This document shows positions 22,911 through 35,500 of a stretch of 64,000 nt of DNA, one piece after another; the stretch's first letter is position 1; each line of letters opens with the position of its first letter. The stretch lies in NCBI GenBank assembly GCA_010094025.1, contig ML991782.1, positions 62,001-126,000 on the forward strand, read 5' to 3'. Origin of the DNA: Viridothelium virens (taxonomy: Eukaryota > Ascomycota > Dothideomycetes > Trypetheliales > Trypetheliaceae). The notes beneath the pieces were generated by a model. It saw only the letters and a program-made list of their open reading frames with translations. It was not told the origin of the DNA and did no database searches. A program made the position numbers and the translations under genes.

Positions 22911-23002
22911 CTTCAAATGTGAGATGCTCCTTTGATATTTTCCATCTCGTCTTGAATTTCTGTTCTCTAAGATTGCCCTCATAGCCCAAGAAACCCGTGA
23001 CA

Positions 23003-25024
23003 ATGAAGGCTCAACTCATCAAAATAGGGTTTCTACCGCTCCTTCATACAGTCTTTTGCATAGCAACGACCCTATCTTCTGGTCAAGCCAAGTCAACGGA
23101 ATGCAAAGCAACGCTGTTTGACGCATCATGGCCTAGCACGTCGCAATGGAACTCCCTTAATGAAAGTCTCTCCGGCCGTTTGTTGCGTCCTCTCCCACCG
23201 GCATCAGCTTGCCACCCCTCCTATCTGGACTTCTCCAACGACACATGCGCTGAGATCACCGCGGCATGGACCAATTTCACCTTTCATCAGAATAATCCCA
23301 TCAGCACAGCGTGGAACAACATGAACAACGATTCGTGTATCCCAGACTCATCTGCGCCGTGCACTGGGCTGGGCTATCCGGTCTATGTTGTGAATGCGTC
23401 GTCGGCTGATGATATAAAGGTCGCAGTGGACTTCGCAAGAGAGAATAACATCAGAGTGAATGTGAAGGCTTCGGGACATGACTATTTGAAACGGTGAGTT
23501 GAGACTTGGTCATTGGGACTACGTACTTGTGATAACAAATGACTAATTTGAAAGGTAGTACTTCATCACCTTTTTCGCTCTCAATATGGACAAGATACAT
23601 GGTTGGACAATATGAATTCCACGACCGCTTCAAGCCAGAAGGCTGTTCGACCACAATAAACACCACGGCTGTGACTGCTGGCGCTGGATCTTATGTCAGT
23701 GACATTTACCACCAATTAAATCTACGCAATCAGACAGTTGTCGACGGCATGGGAAAGGAAGTCACCATAGGGGGTTACCTCACTGGCGGTGGTCATAGCC
23801 CTCTCTCTCATGTTTACGGACTAGGTGCAGATCAAGTCTACGAGATTGAGACGGTAACACCCACAGGAGAAATTGTCAAAGCGAATGAGTGTCAAAATGC
23901 CGATCTATTTTGGGCTGTTCGGGGGGTAAGTATTCATTCAAACCCCTACCAGATATGGAAGGCGATGTTGACTTTTGATTAGGGTGGTGGAGGTACATTT
24001 GGAGTCTTGACGAAAGTTACAGTGCGCACATTCCCGGCTTCTCCGATAGCGCTGTACGACTTCAAGCTTCAAGCAGCACCAAACTCTACTGTCTACTGGG
24101 ACATCATGGGTCATCTACTAGCTCAACTGCCTGACCTCTCCGCTGCGAATGTCTCGGCATTCACGTATCTCTACCCCAACATCACTCCCTCGGAGTCTGG
24201 AGGTCCTGTGGCATCATTTGAAGGCGTTTTTGCATTACCTGAACCTACTTCATCAAGCTCATTGGAGGATTTGTTGACACCCATTTGGAGATATGTCAAT
24301 GAGACGTATCCCAACCAAACAGTTACCCAAGTAAAATCGACTGTCTATCCGAACCTCTACAGCTTGTTCCTCGATTTTGCAGATGATAGCGCAGCCGGAG
24401 TAGATAAGGTTGTTGGATCGTGGCTTTTGCCACCGGATACACTGACGGACGATGCTTTTACCGACGCACTTATCAGTTTTCTTGGAAACTCTGGCGGGAG
24501 GTTATATATGGTGTCTGGGCGAGGAGTCTGGAATGCGCAACCAAGAGGCGGTAGTGATGCTGTTAATCCTGCTTGGAGGAAAGCCCTGGTTCATGCTGGT
24601 AGGTTTGGCTCCTTGACTGAATTGAAGAGGAGGCGATAAGATCCTGTTCTGACATTATTGCTATAGTGACATCGCAAGACTGGACACCTCTTAACACGAC
24701 TCAGCAAGCAGCTGCTGAAGACGGTGTCAACAAAGTCCAGACCGAAGCTTTACGGCAATTAGTTCCTGAATCGGGTGCGTATCTCAATGAGGTATGTCTT
24801 TTCTCTTAGCTCCTGAATGTCTGTTTTGTGGAGTAGTTACTGATGAAGTAGCATAGGCATATTGGAATGAACCGGACTTTCAGCGAGCTTTCTGGGGATC
24901 CAACTATGAGAGACTATTGCAGATCAAGAAGTCTGTTGATCCGGATGATGTGTTCTGGTGTCATGTTTGTGTTGGGAGTGAAGGATGGGAAATGATTGGA
25001 GATTCTTTGTGTCGGTCCAGATAG
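23003..25024 (+). CDS. Secreted FAD-linked oxidoreductase (berberine-bridge-enzyme type)
   Basis: Five exons (23003-23493, 23559-23925, 23983-24598, 24667-24791, 24857-25024) give 588 residues. A signal peptide covers about the first 30 residues. The FAD-binding domain has VKASGHDY, whose His is the expected covalent flavin attachment site, then SLSIWT, GGGHSPLSHVYGLGADQV and FWAVRGGGGGTFGV, where the exon 2-3 junction falls. The BBE domain at the C-terminus shows NEAYWNEPDFQ, FWGSNY and DPDDVFWCH. The second cysteine attachment point of bicovalent members is not evident. These enzymes oxidise alcohols, sugars or metabolite precursors using oxygen. Many NxS/T sites fit secretion. It converges on the DUF3176 gene, 186 bases apart. 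Confidence 0.9.
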
Positions 25025-25210
25025 AATAGCGGAACACCTTTGAGGACAGAGTAACCTCATGTAAAATCTATCTTCGCTTTTGGGCGTGAGTTATACAGTG
25101 GTGTAACTTGAGGGTTAAGTCGGCAGCCTAAGCCGTGGCTGAGCACACTAAGGAATGGGAATACCTGGGGCAATTGTACCAGATTAGAGTCGCTAAACGA
25201 GCGGCTCACC

Positions 25211-27127
25211 TCAAAAAGTAGAAGCATGCTCAACCACCTCCGCATCAGCAAATCCTAGCCTCCTACCCTTGCCATCCTTATCTTCATCAAGAACGCCATA
25301 CGTTATCTTTCTCTCGCCTATTCTCCTCGCAATCTCAATCGCGCTGCTATTACTCTCCACATCCCTCAACAGCGGCGCATCAAACGCTTTCGCGATCTCC
25401 AGGGGGCTAAAGCTCACATCCCTGCCCAATCTCCACCATCCATGAAACGCGATGAAAATCACAAAAGCCGCCAGGAATTCGATCAGCGCGGCGGCAAGAT
25501 AATAGTAGTAATTTACTTGGAAGACATTCACCGGGTCGATCCTCTTCCCATGGACCGTCGTTGAAACATTCAGACCCTCGTCAATGAGCGACTTCAAGTA
25601 AGACTCGTTGAAGGTAGCAGCGGTGTATATAGACGTACGAAACATCAATTCGTTTAGAGTCGTGAGAATCTGCTGCGTGGTATCCTTCCAGGCCGGAGCG
25701 CAGTCGGTCTGATTGTCCCAGGCCTCGTAATTGGTAGTCATGTCGAAGGCGAATCGGTCGTACGTCGTAGTGAAGGGATTATGGCCGGGCGACGATGGGA
25801 CGAGGCCGACAAACGTGTAAAAGTTGGTGGCTCCTGCGGCGGCTATCCCTCCTAAGGCGGTCTTTAAATTGTTCGCATTAACTCGCAAGTTCTCTTGGAT
25901 AATTGTCTCGTTAGTGATGCGGGTGTTGTTCGCGAGCTGTAACATTTTGGGATTGCTCGGAGGCTCCACGAATGTGATAGTATTGTTGGAGATTCTCACG
26001 TCGTATTCAGCAATACCGGGTGCGAATTGGCAGTAGTTCTTGATGTAGTGACCGACACATGACTTTGATACAGCAGCATCCGTCGCTCCATAGTACAGAA
26101 CAATTCTCTCATCGCCAACCTCGTCGAGGGTCTCATAGATTGCAATATTGAAAGCGGTACGATTGTAGGGAACGGTCTCATCATCGTCAAACGCAGCTTG
26201 CTCCTCAGCGCTAAAAGGAGTCGTAAAGTTGATCGGAGAACTGGTCGAATTGCAAGACACAAGCGACAACGCAGCAGCTTGTACAGTAGCTAGGCATTCG
26301 CCTGGACACCCAGAGATTGTTTGAGACATCTCCACTCCCGCTGTATAATTCCGAAAAGTCGACAGGAAGTCGTTACTGAAATCCACTGCAGCGCCGGGAA
26401 CTCCTACAGGAGCGTTCTGATCGTTGACCAACATGACGCCAGTAAAGTGTGCAGGGATTTCTGGAGCGAGGAGTGCTTGTAGCTCGACGGGGGTTCCAGG
26501 AACCTTCAGTGACACTGAGGAAGCCCTCTGAAGCAAAGGCCCATCAACAACCACCAGTGCAGCACAGAAACTGGCTATGGCAATGAAGTTCGTACGCCGA
26601 CCAGCAGATATCGCCCCGAATGCTCCAAAGCTCATCTTCCAGTCATAGTAAAGTTGAAGATACGTTGTACCTCGCATTGCATAAGACCACCAGACGACTA
26701 TGGCTCCTTGTATGGCTGCAAGGCGTATCGCACTATTACCGATTGCTGTCAAAATTGCAAGATAGACTGTCGGCTGAATTTTCCAAGAAGTTACCTCCCG
26801 TCCGTTCGACATCCACAGAATAAGAAGAGATGGAGGTATACTAAGAAGGGTGAACAGGATTGCGGTCAATCCAAGAAGCGGACCCTTGCGGAGAAAGGAC
26901 CTTTTGTATCGCTCCAGTCGTTTTGGCGTCGAGGTCGGTCTAATTCCGTCTTTGATTTCAGTTGTGGTAGATGCTGAAAGATCAGCAAGCTCGCTGTGCT
27001 GTATTTCCGCAGCATCTTTCTTCTCTCCATGCGAAGACCAGATACTGATGTCCTGCTGGGGATCTGTAGCATGCATTGGGGGAATGGACCTGTCCTCGGA
27101 TGCCGAGTACTCGCATGTCCTATCCAT
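25211..27127 (-). CDS. DUF3176 family membrane protein
   Basis: One exon of 638 residues from the ATG at 27127. After a charged cytoplasmic leader come three hydrophobic segments: about residues 85-107 (GLTAILFTLLSIPPSLLILW), 115-147 and 180-200. A large loop of some 350 residues, rich in NxS/T sites and cysteines, follows, and then a fourth segment near 555-575 (AALIEFLAAFVIFIAF) followed by W-rich GWWRLGRD. This layout is that of DUF3176 proteins, which are restricted to fungi and of unknown function. The glycosylated loop is probably extracellular or luminal. Confidence 0.85.
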   Translation of the reverse strand: MDRTCEYSASEDRSIPPMHATDPQQDISIWSSHGEKKDAAEIQHSELADLSASTTTEIKDGIRPTSTPKRLERYKRSFLRKGPLLGLTAILFTLLSIPPSLLILWMSNGREVTSWKIQPTVYLAILTAIGNSAIRLAAIQGAIVVWWSYAMRGTTYLQLYYDWKMSFGAFGAISAGRRTNFIAIASFCAALVVVDGPLLQRASSVSLKVPGTPVELQALLAPEIPAHFTGVMLVNDQNAPVGVPGAAVDFSNDFLSTFRNYTAGVEMSQTISGCPGECLATVQAAALSLVSCNSTSSPINFTTPFSAEEQAAFDDDETVPYNRTAFNIAIYETLDEVGDERIVLYYGATDAAVSKSCVGHYIKNYCQFAPGIAEYDVRISNNTITFVEPPSNPKMLQLANNTRITNETIIQENLRVNANNLKTALGGIAAAGATNFYTFVGLVPSSPGHNPFTTTYDRFAFDMTTNYEAWDNQTDCAPAWKDTTQQILTTLNELMFRTSIYTAATFNESYLKSLIDEGLNVSTTVHGKRIDPVNVFQVNYYYYLAAALIEFLAAFVIFIAFHGWWRLGRDVSFSPLEIAKAFDAPLLRDVESNSSAIEIARRIGERKITYGVLDEDKDGKGRRLGFADAEVVEHASTF

Positions 27128-28261
27128 GACGAATTATGAATAGAGCAAGGCAGTGAGTAGATCGAGCGAAACTCGAAACATTAGGGAAGGGAGTGATTTG
27201 TGAGGTGGCTCTTAGTGCAAGACGATGTCATCGTGTAGGAAGCAATGCCGCTCACGGCATCTAATGCTGAAAGGCAAACTGACTCGAATGCTCCTCACTC
27301 TCATATGTTTCTGTCTCTTGTTGTTGAGGACTATGTATGCAGTATTGTTATCGAAAATATCTTGTCTGCAGTATCGAAGAACCAGCTTTGTCAAGTGCAG
27401 TCCACACTAGCCTCAGGCGGAGTAAGTTCCAGACCCTGCTGCTGAAGAATCGAAAATCAGAAATAGCCATGTTCCTGTGCTGTCATGGGCGACGACGATG
27501 GACGAAAAATGCAGACATGCCTTGCCATGTCTGCCAAGCTGCATGGGATTTCACACGGACTTGACGGAAGGAACCACTGTCCATGCATCCAAAAATTCGG
27601 CGGTCCTATGACTAAGTGCTTCTTCTGTCCGGGGTCGTCTTTAGGGCGGGCCGGTCCAGAAGATAGCATTCTTCAGTTTCTCCTATCTGACCAACCAGTT
27701 GAAGAGACTCTTGTCCGAAATTGAAGGTTTGGAAGGCTATCTCCAGCTTTTGTTGGCCCATGTATTCAGACATTCTGATCTGGAGTAGTTTTGCTAAGGT
27801 ACAAGAGGAGAACGGTAGCTAAGTGACAAGCCCCAACTCAAGAGGAAGGCCTCGGCGCTTAAGCTTCTTGGCGGAGGTGTATGAAAAGTCGCACTTTCTA
27901 TGCAAGACACAAGGTGTCTGCAGATGATAAGTGTTATCACATGTTGCGGCTGTGCATAGATCGTCAATTAATAAGAATATGACTTATCGTAGCACATTTG
28001 GCAGGATCACAGCCTGTTCAGAAATGACAAACTACAAGGATCCCCGCGTTGTGGCTTCGAGTGTGCATGTCAAGCTAGTGGTGTGCCAGGGCCAAAGGGA
28101 AAAACCGCTCAGCTCGATCGGCGACAAGAGCATATCTTGACCAGTTACTCTGTTGTAAGGAGGTAGAGTGCAGATGAAAAGTGGAAGAAGTGTAATGGGA
28201 AAGTGAAGTCTATGCACGAGGTTCCGAGACACGACCTCAGTACCTAACCTGGAACAGGTCC
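27128..28261. other. Intergenic
   Basis: About 1.1 kb. Short frames only, including an 80-codon frame at 27485-27724 with no recognised motif. No gene supported. Confidence 0.5.
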
Positions 28262-28805
28262 CTAGTCACGTGCACGAAGGCCACCAATCAGATCAAGCTT
28301 GAATTTGCAGCTGCCATATAATGATCGCTCCAACAAATTCACATGTCCAGCCAGCCAATGACCATTTCCTCGCCTCTTCTCCCACCTCTTCTGCCTCTCA
28401 GCACCCCTCAGAACACTAAAACTCACATCGATTCTTGCTCCCAAGACCTTGTTGACCTCTGCGGCCATCGAGTCAGGTAATTCCAACTCCACCACCGCAG
28501 CGTAAACTGGAGTGCCATACCGGAATATCGCTGCCTTTATCAGTCGTCTAGGTCGCAATCTCATGACTCTGTCTTCCAAATTTTCCATATCATTGTCTAC
28601 TAGCTTCGGCCTCACGATCATTGCGCCTCGCTCATTGCCATCTAATGGTCTCACGGATCTGCCTAGGTTAAACCATGTCCAGGATTTATTCTCGAAAAAC
28701 AACGTAGAAGTCTCGCCCTCGATTGCCTTGGAGTCGATGTGGATGTCAAGCTTGCGAATAGCGACCCGGGAAATGTGAGAGGCTTTGAAACGAGATACGT
28801 GCGCC
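28262..28805 (-). CDS. Hypothetical protein, last exon; 5' end not found
   Basis: The minus strand is open for 181 codons from a CAG acceptor just above 28805 to the stop at 28262. The reading looks like protein (HISRVAIRKLDIHID, then SWTWFNLGR, then AAVVELELPDSM), with beta-rich and basic stretches. No ATG appears until deep inside, so either an upstream exon exists between about 28850 and 29040 or the gene has lost its start. I could not find a phase-matched donor there. No domain recognised. Confidence 0.35.
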
Positions 28806-30309
28806 CTGCGTCAGTTTCTGAGTGGCGAATGGATTCGTTGCAGCAGTTGTCGTCCGAAGCCAATATTCGGCAGTATCGAGAACATAAATGAGCAGCCCAC
28901 GTGAAGTCCGAAGATCGAAGACTTGGAAAAGCAGGAAATATACATGAAAGAAATCCGAAGAAGGGCCGGGAACCGGTGTTGCGGTTAGAGTATGGCGAAC
29001 CTTGCCGCGCACCTTCCCCAGGATGATGGCACCATGGCTAGGCTGGGTATGGCAATTAACCCTAATTTTAGTTCGTTCTCTAATTTAAACATTTACCGCA
29101 ATCCCAGTTGAACCCTAATACTTGATTGATTTCAGCCCAGTATACCCCTGAAGCGTGGTCCTTATATACATGACTTAAGCACCGTAGCAGTCAGATAAAC
29201 GAATCCAGCCTGATTCTTGTTACAATTTGGTATTACGGATCGGCAGATCAAGTGCCCGACGAACCCAATTAGCCCCAACCTCGTGAATTCTAGGAATAGC
29301 CTGGTCGATCTACAAGACGTATCCGGCAAATGGGATAGTTCTAACCAAGTTCGGGTCCCAATCAGTCAAGCTTCTTCAATCAAGTGGACAATCTTCATCC
29401 AATTAGGGCATCGCAGTACCGACTCTGCTTTCCAGCCCGGAATGATCATCAGGGTAACACAAGGGCCTCGGAAACCAATTCTACCAGCCGGAATAGCATG
29501 AAACCCCATTTCAAAGCCTCTTGTAGATACACATACCCACACAAGAGTTGCAAGATAGCCGAACACGAAGATAAAAGACCTTCAAGCAAGGCATACGCTT
29601 CAGGACGATAGCATTGTACTGCTCTTGCGACTCTGTTCATTCGATCTCTGCACCTATCCCTTATTCTTGGACTCTTTATAGGTTATTAACCGTCTGGTCG
29701 GTTAAGTAGCCCCGGGCTCATTGTAGTCAAAGCAGGGGCAATACCTAGACTGCTGCTTCTGTTCGATATACTTGCATCAACAAAATGAAATCATTCGCTC
29801 GGTTGAATTGAATCCTTTTACCGAGAGCAGGTAAATGTGAAACTAGCTGAGCCTTTCTCTAAAAGATACTGTTAATATATTTTTTGCGTACTCAACCAAT
29901 AACGGTACTCAATACCGACTCCTGAGATCTCGCTTCCCAGCCTCCGAACACGTTCTCCTCTCTTGACCTTGTCATGTAATTCTTAAACAGTGCAAGGAGA
30001 TGCTCGAGGTGTGTTGCATTGCGACCTTTACCCGCCGCCTGCTTAACAGAAACCCGTCAGTCACCGGCCGAACGGAGGATGTCTCTATCTGTTTGGCAAA
30101 TATGCCTGTTTTATAGTATCTTTCGCCTCTTCTCCGGTTATTCTAAAGCTCCTAGCATATCTATTTCATGTTGTAAGACCTCCTCAATTTTCCCTTCTAC
30201 TCGAGGAAGCCACGGTCAACGACAGACATTGTATCAACACCTATTTCGTTCCACGGTCCCGAGGTGACGTTCGGAAATTCTATCGCTTCTTTCGTTCGAC
30301 GTCTTTGAC
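28806..30309. other. Intergenic, AT-rich
   Basis: About 1.5 kb with no supported gene. It includes any missing 5' exon of the gene at 28262-28805 and the promoter of the DUF1996 gene. Confidence 0.45.
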
Positions 30310-31704
30310 ATGCAACGGCTCTTTCTTCTTGTAGTGGCGCTTCTGGCGTCCGAGTGTTACTCAAATACCTTGCTCCGTTTCTCATGCTCGCAGCTAAACG
30401 TGCAGCGTCTTGATCCGTACGCAGCTTGCACATATGACTTCTATATTTACTGATCTACGACTAGCTTGGTATTCCCTGGTCAAATTCCGTCGCCGCATCT
30501 CCACCAAATCGTTGGAGGGATAAATACTGTACAATCTTCAGCTTTCTTTTCTGACTAGCAATAGAATGGATTCAACGCAACTATGCCTGTTGAGGACTTG
30601 AGCACGCAGTCAACTTGCACGACATGTACCTTCACTCAGGATCTATCTAACTACTGGACCGCCACACTATTCTTTCGGGCACGAAACGGTAGTTTCCATC
30701 GCGTCCCGCAAAAGGGCAATGAAGGCTTTGAGTCAGCGAATGGTGGCATGACGGTATATTATGTCCAACCGTACGACGGCAGTTCGGTCACAGCTTTCAA
30801 ACCAGTGCGTCTTCCATTCCTAGCAAGCTGAATACTATTACTCACCACGTTACCAGGGTTTTCGCATGATAGTCGGAAACCCGGGGTACAGGACTGAAGC
30901 TGATGTACTTGCTTCGCCGGGTCAGCACCGTCAACTCACTTTTACGTGCTTGCAAGACGCTTCGACAAGAACCGGTGAGACGTACAATATGCCCGAGCAG
31001 CCTTGCCCTGCAGGCATCATGGCAAACGTTCGCTTCCCAACGTAAGTAAAAAAGTAACTTCCTTCTGGTAGCTCTGTTCACATAGGGCATTCTAGTTGCT
31101 GGGACGGACAGAACCTTGACACCCCCAACCACATGGATCACACCGCCTACCCGACGAGTGGTACCTTTGAGAGCGACGGGCCGTGCCCTTCCACTCACCC
31201 GGTCAAGATTCCGCAACTGTTTTTTGAGGTTGTCTGGGACACAACTGGATTCAACGACAAGTCCCTTTGGCCCACTGATGGCTCGCAGCCTTTCGTGTGG
31301 AGTTATGGCGACCCGTAAGTCCATCGCCCCAGATTCAGGGGCGCAGAACCACTGACAAGATCAACTTCAGCACTGGATTTGGAACACACGGTGACTATAT
31401 GTTTGGATGGCAGGGCAATTCGCTGCAAAATGCCATGAATTCCAATTGCGATGTCACATGTAACGTTCTGACATCTCAGGATATCTCAACGGCCAATCAG
31501 TGTACCAAGCCGGTTGTTGTCACTGAGAACATTGACGGCTGTAAGTTTTCCTATCTACTACTCCCCGTGTTAACTTGGTTGACATGCCTAGGGCTCGACG
31601 AGCTCCCTGGAAATATGTCGGTCACTGGCTCCAATCCTACCACCTCTATAGCTGCAAGCATTGCTGGTCCTGCTGCTACGACCAACCCCAAGTTCGGTCA
31701 TTAA
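30310..31704 (+). CDS. Secreted DUF1996 protein
   Basis: Seven exons (30310-30416, 30465-30528, 30565-30804, 30857-31041, 31096-31314, 31371-31540, 31592-31704) give 365 residues, every junction in phase. A signal peptide (LFLLVVALLAS) is followed by RFSCSQLNVQRLDP, PHLHQIVGG, CTTCTFTQDLSNYWTA, ESANGGMTVYY, GFRMIVGNP, TRTGETYNMPEQPCP, HPVKIPQLFFEVVWDT and TGFGTHGDY, which are the family hallmarks. DUF1996 proteins are secreted, often duplicated in fungi, and lack an established activity. Conserved His, Trp and Cys pairs suggest a metal- or sugar-binding fold (inference). There is no CBM or GPI tail, and the C-terminus is a short Ser/Thr/Ala run. Confidence 0.9.
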
Positions 31705-32571
31705 CCGAAACGCCCTGCATTAGGTGGTAGTAAGACGATGACTATTACGTGGGAGTCTGCTTAGAAGATTTCGTTTCGTGGCTTTCTGATTTGTCTGTAA
31801 TAGACATTAGTTGCAGATAAATTGAGGTTTCGAATTGACTATGTTCCACCCAATTGGCTCTACGCTACTTGAACCGACTACACCAACCTCTTGCGTCCAA
31901 AATCTACGCCATAGACGGTTTTAATCCTACTGCAGAGGTTCGCGCGGGAGTGTCGGCGGGTAGAATTTTGTTGGAATGATTTCTTCCAATAACACGAAGT
32001 TTCGGACCAAGACTCTCCAGGCGGATTGCGTAAGTCGGAAGTTCGAGCTCATGTTGTATTCAGATGACACTGGGTGTAAGATATGCTACACAGTTGACAC
32101 AATAGACTAAAAACTTAGGGAACCCACGAACGGGACCGAGTGGGATCTGAGCAAGCCTGAGCAGGACCCGAGCGGTGCTTGAATCAGCTTGAGCGGTACC
32201 TCAGCCGGCTTAAGCAGCACTTGAGCGAGCCAGCTCCAGCTAGCCAGAGGAGGCACCTGGGCAGTCAGAGCATGAATTGAGCCGAAGTTGAGCCAGTGGC
32301 TTGAATTAACCTTTATAGCATATTAGCTTAAATGCAACCTATCTGGGTGATGGACTTGGCCGTTTTTACCCTCGAAATCAAGACCTCTGTCAAAGCCGAA
32401 ACTCTCTCAACGAAATCTACTCCGTGAACGAACCACAAGCAGGAATGCTAATCCACCCGCAGCCAAACCTAGTATCGATCGCATTGCGGGCGATTGGCTG
32501 CATGACTTCACAGAGATCCAAAATCCATACCAGGGTTGTGAGGGTTTCTGCACAAAATGGCCTTCTGCAAC
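31705..32571. other. Intergenic with diverged GAGC-rich repeat
   Basis: No gene. Positions 32140-32235 hold irregularly spaced CTGAGC/TTGAGC units similar to those at 19570-19655. Confidence 0.5.
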
Positions 32572-35500
32572 CTATCGTTCATGCAGAACGTCCATTGTGT
32601 TCGAGACCTCGGCCCGCAGAGAGTCCATTCTACTCGGATGGAGCTCTGCTATAACTGAGGGATATGTAGCATAGATCTGCCTAGCAGTGAACTGTTCCTC
32701 TGCATCGCATGCGACATCTCCGAGAAGTCGTAAGATTTCGTGAACTGAGTCTGGCGGGATTGTTGCTACTCTTTCGTATTCTTTGACATGATTCGAGAAC
32801 TTTGGGTCTTCGTAAAGCCGAGAAAATCTTGGATATAATTCTGCTCCAGCTTTTAAGAACTTTTGACAAATTTTAAGGTAAGTAGCTGCTTGAGGAATCA
32901 CTGTCCAAAGCTGCTCTTTGTGAAACCCTTGACGCATAATGATATCCAGAACGTCGTCTCTGGACACGGCTCTCGCCATGAACCAAAGATTGAGTAGGTA
33001 ATATTCCCAAATAGAAACATCCGCGGTCGGCCATTGCGGCTCAGTTTTCTTCTGAGAATGAAAAGTGGCAAATGTCACTTTGAGGAGATGCCGCAGTCGA
33101 GTTACTGCATTCGGATCAGCACCCTCTTGTAACAGCCGTTCAATACTGGTCAGCCATTTCGATGATTTACCAGTGAAGAAGGACTTAACCAATATTGTGT
33201 CAACGACAACACTAAATATATGGTCCAATGGCTTGCCTCTAATCTTTTCCGCGCTCGTCTTGTCTGACACGTACAAAGTGCAGCCAAACACAATGGCCAA
33301 GTCAAGAAATCGACAGCCGGCATCTGTTTGAACATTCATCTCATAGCCTTTCTAATCTAAAAAGGCAATCGGCCATGCCACTCCTCTGGCATCCTGCCAT
33401 TCGTTAGAGTGTCTTTTTTTGAATCGTTCTGTAGCTTCCCAATGAGCCGAAATGGTTAAATTGAGCTCGTCCAAAATCGCGGTGGAGGTGCATCCATGCG
33501 AAATCTCAAGCCCTCCTGCAAGTATGAGACATTGCTCTGCGTATGCCATTATCGGGCTGGATTCAATAAGAACATCTGTTTCAGAGGGCAGTGTTTTGAG
33601 TTCGTGAAGCGAAGAAGTAAGCAATGCTGTGTCTGATGTTGTTCATGAAGTAGATCCAATCAACATAGCCTCGGAGGTGGTGTTTACCACATCTCACGCG
33701 CGCTCGGATCCCTTCATGTAGATCCTTACGCCCTGTAGTTATTAGTTCATTTCCCTTCGCCCTCACCTAGATAGGGAGGTCTATATAGCAGCCTGCACCT
33801 CGGGCGACCTAGATAGGTCAATTGAGTTCTTTCCTCCGATTCAGTTGTTTGTTACAACATCAGTGTCTGGGTCGAAAGGACTTTTCTTGAAGTAATCCAA
33901 GACTTCTATCCATGTCTGATCCGACTTCAGAAAATCTACAACACTTTTGTGAAGAAAAGACACTACGGGACTATGGCCGTCTGTCTCCCGTACTTCGAGG
34001 AGGCCACGAGAACGACTATTGATCCTCTTGTCCATTTCCTCGCATAGCAGCTCGCGCTCTTCAATACCCATGGTCACCCTTGGCGCTTGAATGGCAGATT
34101 CTAGGTTTATCTCGCACGCGTAGTACGATCGTAAAACGCTGATGAGCCCGCCCGGCAGTTTACTATTGTTGAGCATAACCAGAAACATCTTTGCTGCTTG
34201 GTCGCGATATACTAAAGTCAAATCTTTGAGCATATGGTAGTAGAGTTGATGAAGTTCTTGAGGAAGCGCATCGAGGCGCGTTTGCAATTCTCGCAGAGCG
34301 TCGCCGTCATATAAGCCATTGAGTAAGGAATGCACGGACAGAACAACCCAAAGAAATACACCTTCAGCGCGATCCGCAATCTGTTTTATGAATGTCTCTG
34401 CTTTTGTCTGTGAAGACGCCCCCAATCGTGTCATAGCTGGACTTTTGACAAGGTTGTCGGATACGTATGTCTCAATGTCGTCCCGAGTGAGATCCTGCAT
34501 ATGGATGGTTGGACAATCGGCGAAGTGACTGTTAAATTTGTTCAAGGGTCGACTAGAGACAACAAGTTTCACCTGTGGTAAGGCAGTTAATTCTTGGAAT
34601 AAATCGCAGATCTTGAGAGGATCCCCCTCGAATTCGTCCATTCCATCAACGAATAGGCATATCTTGAAATCTCTTGCTGCTAACTCGAGCAGAACTCGAC
34701 ATAAACCTGACTTGAGCTCCGTAAATCTTAACCACATCAGGTCAAGCTCGCCGGTCCTCAGATACGTCTGGTACATGGTAGGAAATGCAACTGGAATAAG
34801 GTGCCGTCGCGGTCGTAACATTTCCAAAAGGATTGATCTCAAAAGACCTTCTTGTGACTTCTGAAGGGTGGATCCAGCATTCCAAAAGTAGAATGAAGCC
34901 GTGATAAGCCGGTCCCGATCTGCTCAGCATCTCAATGCCTCTTCTGTCCGCTCATGACTGCATAGAAATTTCATCAACGTTGACTTTCCCGAGCCTGCCT
35001 TTCCAGATATCCAGAAATGGCCGCTTTCAAGCTTGAGGAAGTCCACGAAGTGTTTTTGAGAAAAAATCCACTCGAATGTACGCTTGTGAGCCTCCGCAAT
35101 CTCCTCCTCCCGCATATGGATTACGGGAAACGATAACGAATCGAGAATTTTTCGAGCTAACGGAGCATATTCGATGGCGGATGCGGCTGCGGAATGGGTA
35201 GCCTGGAGCCCACCTCGAAATATTGTCGCTGTTTCAGTGTCCTCCTGATGATCACGGATTGACCTGGAGCCTGTAGTCTTCGGAGTGACGCTAATAGTCT
35301 TCGACGTCCCATCTTCATGAGTGAAAAGGATAGCGACGATATCTTCTCCTTGATACTGTGGTGTAGCTTTTCCGATGAGGTGCCCTTCGTCAGGATTGGA
35401 GGGCTGATATTCGAGAGCTAAATTCTCGCTGGCAGCAGAGGTCTCCTGGACCTCTTGATCCTGCGACGAATTTGAACTTGTATCGTTTGTTGCTGCGGTA

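Noticed and set aside
4069-25024. A secondary-metabolite cluster built from the acyltransferase, NmrA-like protein, Zn2Cys6 factor and FAD oxidase
   Set aside because: No synthase, synthetase, terpene cyclase or transporter is present, the genes are spread over 20 kb, and housekeeping genes (ATP19, MTP18) lie between them.
27485-27724. Cysteine-containing 80-codon frame as a small secreted protein
   Set aside because: It has no signal peptide and no paired cysteine pattern.
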